From: Salpingoeca rosetta | Taxonomy: Eukaryota; Opisthokonta; Choanoflagellata; Craspedida; Salpingoecidae | NCBI RefSeq assembly: GCF_000188695.1 | Contig: NW_004754898.1 | Location: 382,410-397,409 of the forward strand | DNA length: 15,000 bases | Reading direction: 5' to 3' | Shown here: positions 1-13,753 of the stretch, piece after piece | Numbering within the stretch: position 1 is the stretch's first letter | Layout of the letters: each line of letters starts with the position of its first letter | Notes under the pieces: model-generated | Told to the model about the DNA's origin: nothing | Seen by the model: only the letters and a program-made list of their open reading frames with translations | The model's database searches: none | Program-made: the position numbers and the translations under genes

Positions 1-899
1 TTTGATGTGCTGCGATGTCGTCCCCATATCCTTTGGTGTCTGTCGTCTTGTGTGTGTGTGCTCATTTCTTTACTTCTTGCGCGTTGGCCATGCTGTGCTT
101 CCCGCTCACGCTGACTGCCTGGCTTCCCCCAGCGTGCGTGTTCATGTTTGTGCGTGCTCGGTGTTCCTGTGCGTGCTTGCTTGTGCTTCCTTTTCGTTTC
201 ATTCGTGTCGGATCTCCTCTACTCTTATTGCTTGTCTGTCCAATGTCCAGTACAAATCCCGCAGCTACGCCAGCAAAGCAAGCGAGAGAGCGAGATGCTT
301 GCTGACATCCACCACACTCGTCCCCCTCCCCACACGCAATGCATGGTGTGGTTGATTGGGAACCAGCCGGAATCAGCTGCTTGTGCTCACTTCGTCCCAG
401 CAAAAAACGCGTCAACCTGTTTTGTGCAAGCAAGATGAAGCAACAACAATGAGGATGCTGATGATTGCTGCCAGCCGCACCTGCTCACGCTCACTGACCG
501 AAACACACCCACCCCACACACCTGAGCACACTGCCACACACCCCAAGGCAGAGCGACATCGTCTAACCGTCCACTTGCTTGCATGATGCATGCACGCGAC
601 AACCGCGCTGCCTGTCTTTGTTGCATGTGCAACCGTCATGGCATCGTGTACTTGCACGTGATGGTGATGAGCACGGGTGGGAGTTACTGACCAAGGTGCG
701 GCTGTTCACACCACACTGGCTGAGCGAGTTCAAAGCGGAGGCGACCGATTCCACCCGGCCGGCATCCGCAAAGGGGATCAGGAAGTTCGCTTGAAGGAAC
801 TGCAGCCACAGGCAACAATGCGTTCACTTCCCACTCGCACAACAGCAGCACACACACACACCACATACACTTCGTTGCAACTGAGCGACAACGTTGGAT
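1..899. other. Left flank without a firm gene
   Basis: This stretch of about 900 bases lies upstream of the Hint-protein gene. It is TG/CA-rich and low in complexity (for example TG runs near 50-60 and CA runs near 850-870). Open frames are short and mostly lack coding-like codon use, apart from a block near 692-799 listed separately. No tRNA-like cloverleaf or convincing TATA box was seen just upstream of 900. CA-rich DNA at 851-870 followed by CTGAG at about 881-885 could be the 3' end of a 5'UTR intron, but this is a guess. The promoter and 5'UTR of the downstream gene are expected here. Confidence 0.5.
692..799 (-). other. Possible orphan exon, minus strand (uncertain)
   Basis: On the minus strand, a CTGCAG acceptor-like end (805-800) is followed by exactly 36 open codons and then a GTCAGT donor-like site (691-686). 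The translation contains the stretch FLIPFADAGRVESVASALN and has GC-rich codon use like the real exons nearby. It loosely resembles a helical domain such as SAM, but I do not claim a family. The problem is context: an upstream exon on this strand would have to overlap the first exon of the plus-strand gene at 900. The plus strand is also open here and ends with a stop at 792-794, so the block could instead be the last exon of a gene lying to the left. It may also be chance. Confidence 0.25.
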
Positions 900-4722
<3,823 letters not shown>

Positions 4723-5509
4723 GGGTGTACGCATGTGTTCGTTTGCTCAATTGCTTACTTTGTGTGTGTGTGTGTGTGTGTGCGTGTGCGTGTGTGCGTG
4801 TATGTGGTTGGCAAAAGCGCACTTGTTTGCTTTTGTGCGTGTGTGTGTGTGTGCGTCTGTGCCTGTGTCTGTGCCTGTGTTTGCGTGCTTTTCCTCATGC
4901 TCCGAACTGAAGCAAGCGACCGCTCAGGCCAGTCCGCCACGAGTCATTAGCGACATGTACCACGGTTGTGAACCAAAACATACTGGTTTCCAACGACAGG
5001 CAGTCGCGTATCCTGTGAAACTGTGCGCACCCGAACAAGACAGCGATATGTCATGTCATCTTGCATGATCACCACCAGCATTGTCGTACCCATGATGCTT
5101 TGCTGAATCTTGCATGGCGATTGAAAAGCGAATCTCGTGTGTTTGAGGGGCGAATGTGTTTGCAGAACGCCTGCCCACCCTCTCAGCAGAATGTTTCTCG
5201 CATGATATCGCTTGTTGAAGGCGCTACGACTGTTCAATCTAATGCTACAATGCTAGACGAGGAAACCACTGGTGTAACTATGACCCGTATGCGCAACACC
5301 GCAGGTCTCGTGTCCTTTATCATATACACCAGCACCCCAATATCTCACAGCGAACTCCAAACTACACCCTGTCCACACAGACACACACACACACGGGTGT
5401 GCATGCACGCACACATGCACATATTCATGCACACGCACATGCACAAATTCATGCACATGCATACGTGCATACACAAGCACAACACAACGCAACACAAGAG
5501 CACGACAGG
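4723..5509. other. Convergent spacer / paired 3'UTRs
   Basis: This is the noncoding stretch between the stop of the Hint-protein gene (+) and the stop of the receptor-kinase gene (-). A TG-rich run at 4760-4804 and more TG at about 4840-4885 follow the plus-strand stop. CA-rich DNA at about 5379-5480 is TG-rich when read from the minus gene. No canonical AATAAA was seen for either gene; a GATAAA on the minus strand (5321-5316) is a weak candidate. No coding frame with convincing codon use was found. Confidence 0.75.
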
Positions 5510-6441
5510 CTATGGCTGCTCCTTCAAACGCACATCGCTGAGGCGTTTGAATGACGGCCGGCCGCGCGGGTGCTGGTCCATGCAGTCCCGTGCAAGCGCT
5601 TTGAACCACAGCGGTATCGCGCCTGATGCGAAGCGGTGTGATGTGAATGCACGATGACAGACCTTGCATCGTGAGTGGCCGCACAAGAGATTGCGGGAAT
5701 ATAACCATCAACATCGCGTGCGCCTGCTTGCACACAGCACACAATGTGGCAACTGTACCATCCAACCACATATGTCTACAAACACACACGCACAAGCTCA
5801 CACACGCACACGCACACGCACACGCACACGCACACGCACACGCACACGCGCACACAAGCTCACACATAAACACGCACGCACACACACGCAAGCACGCACG
5901 CGCGCGCGCAATGCAGCCATCTTATGCCGACTCACCATCAGTATCGTCAAACTTGAGTCGGATGCCTTGGTCCATCAAGCTCTTCAGCGTGGCGAGGATT
6001 GGTCCTCGATACCCGCTCCCCTTCTCCTGCTCAATCAGGTCTGGCACCCGCTGCATCGCCACTTCCCACATGAGTACGCCAAAGCTGAACACGTCGGCCT
6101 CAAAGCTGTATTTGTCACCCACCAATGCCTCTGGTGCCATGTACAGCGGCGTCCCCACACCAGCCGTCAGTGTCATGCTCGTCATCGTCTGCAGTCCAGC
6201 TTGCTGGCTGTACCGGGGATCATCGCTTGAAGTGGAGGAGAGGCGTGTGTGCCGCTGATTCCGATCTCGCGTGAAGCACTGGCGAATGGATCCGAAATCC
6301 GTAATCTTGGCGCGGAGCGACGATGACACCAGCACGTTGCCGCTCTTCAGGTCTCTGTGGGGAAGGGAGAGGGGGTGCAAGTGAGAATAGGCCGGTAAGG
6401 TGAGCAAGTAACACGTGCTTGCATGCACAAGCAAGCACGCG

Positions 6442-6527
<86 letters not shown>

Positions 6528-9500
6528 CACTGACCGGTGCATCTGGTCGAGGCTGTGGATAAATGCCATGCCACTCGCGACGTCACGCAGCAGTCGCAGC
6601 TTCAAGTCCCACACACTGTTCACATCATCGCGGCCAGCACCACTCTCCTCAAACTTCCTGTTCTTCACCTCCCTCAACACTTGCTCCATATCTTTCCCCA
6701 ACAGATCTCGCAGGGACCCGAGTGCCACAAACTCCAGCACCAGGAACGGGCTGCCGTTGGGGTCTGTGCCCGCGCCAAAGAAGCGCACCACATTCGGGTG
6801 CCGTGTCTTCTGCAAGAACTCCACCTCCTTCTCAAACTCCACCACCATCGTGTCATCAAGAAGCATCAAACTCTCCTGCATCACTTTGACCGCCACCGTC
6901 ACCGTGTCCCACTCGGCCTTGAACACCACGCCAAACGCGCCCGCAGCAACACGCTTGATCATCCTCAACTCATCGTACTCAATCTCCCACGCCTTCTTCA
7001 GTGCCATCACTTCTTCGTCTCGCGCCACCAGCAGCTGCTCCTGTAAGTCGATGCGTTTGGTCAGGCCACGGTAGCGGCGTGACAGCCAGGCGACGAACAG
7101 GCCAAAGAACAGCCCACCAATCACAGAGCCAGCAGCCACGCCAGCAACATCTGGGTTGTCCACCACACACCGCCCACCGGACGTCATCTTGAAGCCCCGC
7201 GCGCACGTGCAGTCGTAGTTGTAGACAACCTCCGTGCTCACTGCAAACTTTTGCCCGTTCACACGCAGGAGCTCGTTGCCAAACCGAATGGCGCACTCGA
7301 TAGGCGTGTTTTGCAGCTGCAGCACGGGGGGATTCGTGCGTGTGCGCACAAAAATGCCTGAAATGGACAGGGAGCGGTGTGACAGGGCAACAATCTCGCC
7401 CGCCACGCTGTTGACAACGGATGGCATGTCCAGCCAGGGGTTGCCGGACAGGTCAATCACATCCACAGTCTGCAGGCACCGGAACAGCACGGGAGGGAGG
7501 TTGCCCAGCCCTCGCTGCAGCAGCAGGTTGCGGGCGAAGAGGACGCGGCGGCCCCACCGCGTGCAGATGGCAGCACTCGGGGTGACACGCGTCTCGCTCA
7601 CGTCCAGCACCTCGACCAGCGGCGCGTCCAGGCTGGTCAACGCGTTGCACCCAGACATGTTGAGAGCGCGCACGCTGCCGGGGATGGACACGGCTGCCAC
7701 GTGCTTGTTGTCCTGCAACAGGACGGAGTCGAACGTCTTGTTGGGGCAGAGGGTGATGGCGGCGTAGCGCGTGTTGGAGAGGGCAAAGTCGATGACGTTG
7801 TCGGCGAGGATGTGGCACAGCGCGGCGGTGTCGACCGTGGTCTCGTCCATGTCGCTCCATCCGAGATGCAGCCGGTCAATGTTGAAGACGCGGCCGCGGC
7901 GGAGGTTCTGCACGAGGTTTCGGATGTCCACGTGTTGCAGGTGGAGGCTGGTCAGCTCCGATGGCGGCGGCACCGCATCACTGCCGCTGTTGCCACTGCC
8001 ACTGTTGCCACTGCTGGTCTGTGCCGGGTGGACGATGGCGGTCGAGTGGACGCGCGGGTCGGCGTCAAGCTGCAGGATGTGCAGCGGCGTGTGGCGCGTG
8101 AGGATGGACAGGTCGAGAACGGGGATGAGGTGCTGCGATAGGCGCAGCTCGTCCAGAACTGGAAAGTCTTCAAGGTGTGGCAGCTCGCGCATGGGGTTGT
8201 TGCGCAATCGCAGGATGGACAGGGACGGGATCGGTGTGCGAAAGTGCGCAATGTTGTTGCCGTCCAGCACCAGCCCCGTCAGCGCGGTCATGTTGTCAAA
8301 CAGGCCGTCGACAGACTGCAGCTGGTTGCCGGACAAAAACACCACACGGAGCATGGTCATGTGGCGAAACAATCCTGGTGGTACAGACGTCAGCTGGTTG
8401 TTCTGACAGCGGAAGTCCTTTAACGAAACGCACGCGTCCAGCAGGTGGGCGGGGAGCGACTTGAGGCGATTGTCACGAAGGATCATGGTGTCGACCTGAC
8501 TCAGGTCCCTGAACAGGCGTGGCGGCATGCGCGTGAACCTGTTGTTGTGGAAGCGGAGATCAAGCATCTGCGACAGACCCCAGAACACATCCTCGTCAAA
8601 CGCGGTCAGGTCGTTGTTGTTGATGCGGAGGAGGCGCAGCTGCGTCGTGTGTGCAAACGCTCGCTGCGGCAGGCGTTGCAGGCGCAGGTCGTCCAACTCC
8701 AGCTGCCGGAGTGCCGTGAGCCCATCAAACACGTGCGGCGGTAGGGTTGCAACCGGGTTGTCGGTCAGGTCCAGCAGCAAGAGGCGGGTGAGCCCCTGAA
8801 AGGCGCCCGCGTCCACCACGCTGATGTCGTTCTGCTCGTGAATGAGCACACGCAGCGCGGTGAGTGTGTTCAACACGCCTGCGGGGATGCGTTGAAGGCG
8901 GTTGTGGTCGAGAAAAAGCTGCTGCAGCGCTGTAAGCGGAGCGAAGAGGCGCTTGTCGAGATGACTGAGGCGGTTGAGGGAGAGGTCGAGCTGCAGCAGG
9001 GCCGTCATGCGTGCAAACGTGTCGGTGGGGAGGGAGGGCAGCGAGATGTTGCGCAGGCTGAGCACAAGCAGCTGCTCGGCGATGTCTGCGCCCTGTGCAG
9101 ATATGGTGAGCGACTCGCTGTTCACGACGCGAAGTGTGTCCATGCTGCTAAATGGGTTGAACATGCTCAGCTGCAGCTCGGTAAACTGCAGGCCTTCGAC
9201 GGTGAGGTCGCGCACAGCCGTCCACACGCCATTGTCCAGCAGCCACTGCAACGTCACAGACCCCACGCGCCCCGTGATGGTGAGGCTCGTCGTGTTGCCG
9301 GATACAAACTGCAGAGCACGGACTGCAGACGGGCCGCTGGTGGTGTCGATCTCCGCCTCATCGTGCGCAAAGGTTATGGTCAGCGTGCCGTTGACGGTCG
9401 GGCCCAAGCACGTGCCGTCCAGCACGGTGGCCAGCTTGCAGGACCCACGCACGCGGCACTCGTTGACAGAGGACGATGCAGACGTCAGCACCTCCCGCCG

Positions 9501-10197
9501 GTGCCGCGAACGTATTACAGGTGCCCGTGGTGGTGGTGGTTGTGACTGTGGTGGCTGCAGCTGTGGCTGCAGCTGTGGGTGGAGGGTTTTGGTGGCGGGC
9601 AGGAGTGGGTCGTTGTGTGGCTCAGGATCCATGCAGCCAAAGGCCTGCATCATGCGAACGACAGGCAGCAGGCTGATAACCTGCTGTGAGGACGCGGCTC
9701 TTTCATCAACTTCTTCTTTTTCTTCTTCTTCATGCGCTGTATCGTTGCTCTGCAGGAAAGGTATTCCATGTCGCGTAAATGCGGCGCCGATCGTGTCCAG
9801 CGTTCCTGCTACATCGCCACACAAGCCATCCTGCAATGGTGTGTATGGCGGAAGGTGTGGCCAGGGAAGGGGAGTGAGAAGGAAATGAGTCGTGTGTGTG
9901 CGTGTGTCTGTGCGTGTATGTGTGTGTATGTGTGTGCATGTTTGTGTGTGTGTGTGTGTGTGTGTGTCTGTGTCTGTGTGTGAAACAGGGTATGTTGATC
10001 CCTCCTTACAAGCAGGTGAGCTGATCATTTGGTGGTGAGTCACCATGCACACACACACAGCGTACCTTGAAAGCGTGGGCATCAACGGTGGCGTGTGCGT
10101 GTGATTGTTGAGGTGGCAAGCCCAACACCAGTGCCAACACCAGGTAACACAGCACATGGGATCGATCATGGCGATCGCGTGCGGTGCTCCTTCGCAT
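5510..10197 (-). CDS. LRR receptor-like TKL protein kinase, single-pass membrane protein
   Basis: Four exons join in phase: 10197-10066, 9830-6535, 6354-5936 and 5622-5510, giving 1319 residues. The start gives a basic N-terminus and the hydrophobic core VLCYLVLALVLGLP (signal peptide). Next come a Pro/Gln-rich, basic stretch (RSRHRREV, a possible furin-type site) and an LRR ectodomain from about residue 238 to 670. Weaker LRR-like sequence continues to about 850, then a short Cys pair region (CTCARGF). The membrane helix is at about 938-962 (VIGGLFFGLFVAWL) with stop-transfer SRRYRG. The kinase has AAGAFGVVF (first loop Gly replaced by Ala), VAVKV lysine near 1025, HRDLKSGN at 1142-1149, DFGS near 1165, GTPLYMAPE and a final GRPSF. 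All catalytic residues are present, so activity is expected. The DFG-APE segment is 57 residues, unusually long and Ser/Thr-rich. The ligand is unknown. The TKL call is from motifs, not a tree. Confidence 0.9.
5795..5852. repeat. (CACACG)n hexamer repeat in receptor-kinase intron 3
   Basis: About eight to nine tandem copies of CACACG (GTGTGC-type on the sense strand) lie in intron 3 (5935-5623, minus). CA-rich and CGCGCG DNA near 5880-5910 completes the donor-proximal half. On the sense strand this is a TG-rich segment soon after the GTGAGT donor. Confidence 0.9.
6443..6526. repeat. (CA)42 microsatellite in receptor-kinase intron 2
   Basis: Eighty-four nt of pure CA repeat lie just downstream of the donor at 6534-6533 on the minus (sense) strand, where it reads TG. 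The intron (6534-6355, 180 nt) splits the Arg codon of the catalytic HRD motif. As sequenced, it is open in the coding frame. Confidence 0.95.
9900..9981. repeat. (TG)n/CA tract in receptor-kinase intron 1
   Basis: Imperfect TG repeats, pure at about 9944-9967, lie in intron 1 (10065-9831). On the sense (minus) strand they are CA repeats near the acceptor TTGCAG (9836-9831). The donor end of the same intron is TG-rich on the sense strand. Confidence 0.88.
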
Positions 10198-10210
10198 GGC
10201 CTTTTTGTGC

Positions 10211-10213
<3 letters not shown>

Positions 10214-10302
<89 letters not shown>
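10214..10302. repeat. (TG)44 tract in the divergent promoter region
   Basis: Eighty-nine nt of uninterrupted TG repeat start 17 bp upstream of the receptor-kinase start codon. Alternating purine-pyrimidine DNA of this length can adopt Z-form under negative supercoiling. On the minus strand it reads (CA)n ending in CAG at 10215-10213, 15 nt before the ATG. It could therefore also be the tail of a 5'UTR intron. No clear matching donor was found. Confidence 0.93.
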
Positions 10303-10305
<3 letters not shown>

Positions 10306-10403
10306 CAGCAGTGTCCTCATTGACGCGCATATGGTGTCGACACACGACACATAAAAATGTACAAACTTGAAAGCCAGGACTTTCAAGGCGGCCGGCGGTC
10401 ACC

Positions 10404-10411
10404 CATAAATA
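10404..10411 (+). promoter_or_regulatory. TATA-like box for the TIR-like/TPR gene
   Basis: CATAAATA lies in a GC-rich setting, with about 30 bp to a plausible transcription start near 10434 and 193 bp to the ATG at 10597. It is the best TATA-like element in the window. An ACATAAAAATG near 10349 is a weaker alternative. Initiation has not been seen, only inferred. Confidence 0.5.
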
Positions 10412-10498
10412 GGCCGCCGTCCTGGTTCCAGTGGCTTGCCTTCAAGCAAGCAACAACAACATCTCACAGCAAAGAACACTGCTCCATTTCGAACTGAC

Positions 10499-10580
10499 GT
10501 GAGCGTCTTCCTGACCATCTTCCTCTCATTGGGTGTGTCTTCTTGTCTTCTTCTTTGCGTCTCACCCTCGCCGCTACCAG
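10499..10580 (+). other. Probable 5'UTR intron of the TIR-like/TPR gene
   Basis: A donor GAC|GTGAGC at 10499 and a pyrimidine-rich tract ending CCGCTACCAG at 10580 frame an 82-nt intron placed 16 nt before ATG 10597. A second AG at 10587-10588 is an alternative acceptor. The upstream exon would be about 10434-10498. This is based on splice-site appearance only. Confidence 0.5.
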
Positions 10581-10596
10581 GCTACCAGTGGCCGTC

Positions 10597-13012
10597 ATGG
10601 CGTCCCGGCCACCACCGCTATCCTTGCAAGGCGTGTCCGCGGCTGGGCTGCGCAAGTTCTTCCAAGAGTTGATGGACGAGTTCGTTGATCGCGACACTGA
10701 CAAGCTGCGTGCGTTGACTACCGCAGACACGTGCAACACGGTGGTGCTTCCACGCACAAAGGAGAAGCAGTGCGCCTTTTTGGAACTCATGGACCCAGAG
10801 CATATCGGCACGGCTACCGTATTTGTGTCACACGCGTGGCGGTACAAGATTGCAGACGTACTTGCCACCATGGTTGAGTTTGCTGAAGAAGAGAAACGAC
10901 ACGGCCGGCCAGAGCCTTACTTCTGGTTTGATCTCTTCATGAACAACCAAAACATTGCAGCCGATCTCCCACAAGACTGGTGCGCAGACCTCTGTATGCG
11001 CGTGTGTGTATCTGTGTGTCTGTGTGTGTGTCTGTGTGTGTCTGTGTCTCTGTGTATGTGTGTGTGTCTCTGTGTGTCTGTGTGTCTGTGTGTCTGTGCG
11101 TTTTGATCGTGACACACGACAGGTGGATAGATGATGGGTGCGTTCACTGTGACCAGCTCAAATCGCCTTTGTCTTGTCACGATCCGTTGTGTTTGCCATT
11201 CCCGCGTTCAACCCTTCAATATCCGGATCTCGCCCCCCCCCCACCACCATCACCACTTTCAACACGCAAATCACCTGTTTCTAACCCCTTCCCTCCCCCT
11301 CCCCTTCCCGCCACAGGTGGAGCACGACGTTCAAGGAGTCCATCGCTGCGATTGGCAAAGTGCTGCTGGTGTTGACGCCGTGGAGCAACCCCATCCCGCT
11401 GACGCGCGCGTGGTGCCTGTGGGAGATCTTCTGCGGCATCAGCCAGGAGGGCGTGGAGCTTGCCATCCGGCTGCCTCAGCACCAGCACAATGCCCTTGGG
11501 CAAGCTCTGCTGGACGACGCAGATGCCATCACGAACATGCTGGTCGAGGTACAGGCGGGGAAGGCCGAGGCGTGGAAGCCCGAGGACAAGGAGATGATCT
11601 TCCAGGCAATCAACTCCACCGTCGGCTTCACGCAGCTGAACAAGGCCGTCAAGGACCAGATGCGCGCGTGGTGCCTGCGCGTCGCCCAAACTTTCGTCAC
11701 GGATATGGAGCGCAAAGGCGCCACCGACACGGACAGCTACGCGCTCATGTGCAGCCGAGTGGGCAGCGTGATGACGTCGTTTGGCGCGAGCGAGGCGGCC
11801 ATCCCACTCCACGAAACTGATTTGCGGGTGACCCTGGCCCGGCACGGCCCGAAGCACGCGGGCGTGGGTGTTGCGTACAACAACCTTGGGACCGCACACA
11901 GTGGCAGTGGCAACCTTGACAAGGCGGCGGAGTGCTTCAAGAAGGCACTTGCTTTCGATCTGGCTGTGCACGGGCACAACCACGAGAGCACCGGCATCAC
12001 ACTCAACAACCTCGGCAACACCCTCATGCAGAAGGGCAACTACGATGAGGCCATCCGCTACTACGCACAGAGCGCGTCGATGCTCGCGTCCCTCAGCGAC
12101 AGCCGTGCGCGCAAGCATCTTGCACAGGCGCTCAACAACATCAGCCAGGCCTACAGCAAGAAGGGCGAATATGCGCAAGCCATTGACTTCAGCCACCGGG
12201 TGCTGCAGATTCGGCGTGCGACGCTCGGTGAGCAGCACCCGGATGTGGCAGCCTCGTACGTGAGCTTGGGCACGTTTTATGATGCCAAGGCAGACTACGA
12301 CCAGGCCTTGGTCTACTTGCACAAGGCACTGGACATCTTCAGCACCATACTGGGCGCCAGCCACCCGCACACCGGCTCCGCGTTCACGCAACTCGGCAAT
12401 ACGCTGGTATCGAAGGGCCAGCTGCTGGAGGCCATCAAAATGTACGCAGCAGCGCTACAAATTCATCGCAAGACCCGTGGCGAGGATGACCTCTCCACAG
12501 CCATGTGCTACAACAACATCGGCACAACGCTTGTCAAGATGGGCGACCCCACGCGTGCGCTCGAGTACTTTACGAATGCGGTGCACATCAAAGAGCGGGT
12601 GCTGGGGACGGAGCACCCGGAGACGGCGTCGTCATACTTCAACTTGGGCAGCTTGTGCTTTCAGCAGGGCAGCGTGGCCCGCGCGCGCGAGCACTTCAAC
12701 AGGGCCCTGCGCATCCAGCAGCGCGCGCTTGGTGAAGACCACCCGAGCACGGCCATGACGCTCGACAACCTCGCGCTCGTGGCTGCTCAGAGGGGTGACT
12801 TGGCCGCTGCCATCGCCCACACGCGCCGCGCTCTGCACACGTACACAAGATGCATGGGCTCCGCACATCCGTACACGCAGAGGGCACAGCGCAACCTCGC
12901 CGAATTTGCTGCCATGGCCCAGCGGGCCCAGGGCTTTGGCAGCCAGTCCTCAGCCACAGTCACAGCCACACAGAACCTGCTGCTTCGCTTCTTGTGCGCC
13001 GTGGCCAAGTGA
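10597..13012 (+). CDS. TIR-like domain fused to kinesin-light-chain-type TPR array
   Basis: Two coding exons, 10597-10979 and 11317-13012, join with a split Trp codon (DWWSTTFKE) to give 692 residues. ATG 10597 was chosen because it follows an acceptor-like AG and opens a well-coded frame. The N-terminal domain has TVFVSHAWRYK near residue 71, YFWFDLFMNNQ near 109, and VLLVLTPW followed by TRAWCLWEI with Glu164. These match the order of TIR blocks (VF-S, D, WC-x-x-E), and the Glu sits where TIR NAD+ hydrolases keep their catalytic Glu. Residues about 265-680 form roughly nine TPRs, most at 42-residue spacing, such as AYNNLGTAHSGSGNLDKAAE. Spacers of the GEDHPST / GTEHPET type are typical of kinesin light chain and NPHP3-like TPRs. 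No membrane segment is seen. A cytosolic scaffold or sensor is likely; NADase activity is inference. The fold could instead be a related non-enzymatic SHAW-type domain. Confidence 0.87.
10980..11316 (+). other. Intron 1 of the TIR-like/TPR coding region
   Basis: This 337-nt intron starts GTGCGC and ends CCCGCCACAG. Its 5' third is a long imperfect TGTC/TG repeat (about 11000-11100). Its 3' part is C-rich and includes a run of ten C (11233-11242). It interrupts the TIR-like domain between the YFWFDLF block and the WCLWE block. Confidence 0.85.
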
Positions 13013-13203
13013 ATTGGGGAACAGCGGAAGGTGGGAAGGGGGGAGGTGAACAGGTGGGACGTTGAGGGAGCTGGAAGGAGCAACACAGCACATCCAGGCC
13101 GTGTGTTTTGCTCTGTGTGACATGACAGTGGCAGCTTGCCCTGGTAGTCTGTTTGCTCATGTTGTCAATGTTTTGGGGTTCTCACCCACTGTTGTAGAGC
13201 GGG

Positions 13204-13209
13204 AATAAA
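13204..13209 (+). terminator. Poly(A) signal AATAAA of the TIR-like/TPR gene
   Basis: A canonical AATAAA lies 192 nt after the stop codon at 13010-13012. T/G-containing sequence follows within about 60 nt. It is the only canonical signal noticed on the sense strand of any of the four genes. Confidence 0.6.
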
Positions 13210-13691
13210 AGGGGCTAGCATTTCACCGGCTTGGCTACGAAGGCCATATAAGCTTAAGGTTTGTGATGCTTTTGTAGTGATAAGGGACTCTTGTTGTGGC
13301 ACTCCACAACACCCACGGTTGCTCGGGCACGAGCGCGAACATGAACATCTGGACATAGAATGAAACGAAAACACTAATGGGGTTGAAGAAGCGATGGGCA
13401 GCGAACGCAAGGAGTGAAATGAGACTTGGGGGGGGGGGGCGTGGTGTGCAATGAAGACGGTGACTTGGTATTAAACGCAACACAAGTGCTGGTGTGCAAA
13501 CAAGTCACCGAAGGAAAGGGCAGCGCTGACCACGAAGCAAACACAAGAAAGACAATCAAACCAACAGCCCACAAACACACACACACACACGCCCTGCTTC
13601 AGTCACAGACAGCAGACAGCCATGCACTGTCAAGACCTCCTTCTCTCGCTCCACATCCCCACCCTTCTCCACACAGCGCTTTCCTCCTCCT

Positions 13692-13728
13692 CAACAACAA
13701 CAACAACAACAACAACAACTGCAACATC
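13692..13728. repeat. (CAA)n trinucleotide repeat in 3' flank of the PARP gene
   Basis: About twelve CAA units lie immediately 3' of the PARP stop codon (13756-13754), so they would fall in its 3'UTR as (TTG)n. The unit is the same type as in the poly-Thr tract at 3451-3585, but here it is noncoding. Confidence 0.85.
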
Positions 13729-13753
13729 CACGTCATCATCAGCAAGGCTGGTA

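Larger units (their letters stand above)
13013..13753. other. Convergent spacer between TIR-like/TPR and PARP genes
   Basis: This noncoding stretch holds the 3'UTRs of two converging genes. It includes the AATAAA at 13204-13209, a G12 run (13428-13439), a short CA run (about 13573-13590, TG-rich when read from the minus gene) and a (CAA)n run at about 13692-13728. No frame looks coding. Confidence 0.75.

Noticed and set aside
5061..5657. Plus-strand open frame of about 198 codons in the convergent spacer
   Set aside because: Its composition is His/Thr-rich from CA repeats, it has no recognisable domain, and it overlaps the kinase's last exon on the other strand.
5922..5935. Kinase ending at the stop near 5922
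   Set aside because: The frame crosses a strong GTGAGT donor at 5935. Splicing to 5622 in phase adds the missing last kinase block (ARDCMDQHPRGRPSF).
6443..6526. Tandem repeats as a CRISPR array or coding Cys-Val repeat
   Set aside because: It is a simple dinucleotide repeat with no spacers, and it lies inside an intron that interrupts the HRD motif.
9831..10169. Unspliced N-terminus for the kinase starting at 10169
   Set aside because: It would read through a TG/CA intron as Thr-His repeats. Splicing 10066 to 9830 in phase gives a signal peptide from ATG 10197 instead.
11216..12391. Long open frame (391 codons) on the minus strand opposite the TPR array
   Set aside because: It is antisense to well-conserved TPR repeats with GC-rich third positions, which removes stops on the other strand. 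It shows no domain of its own.
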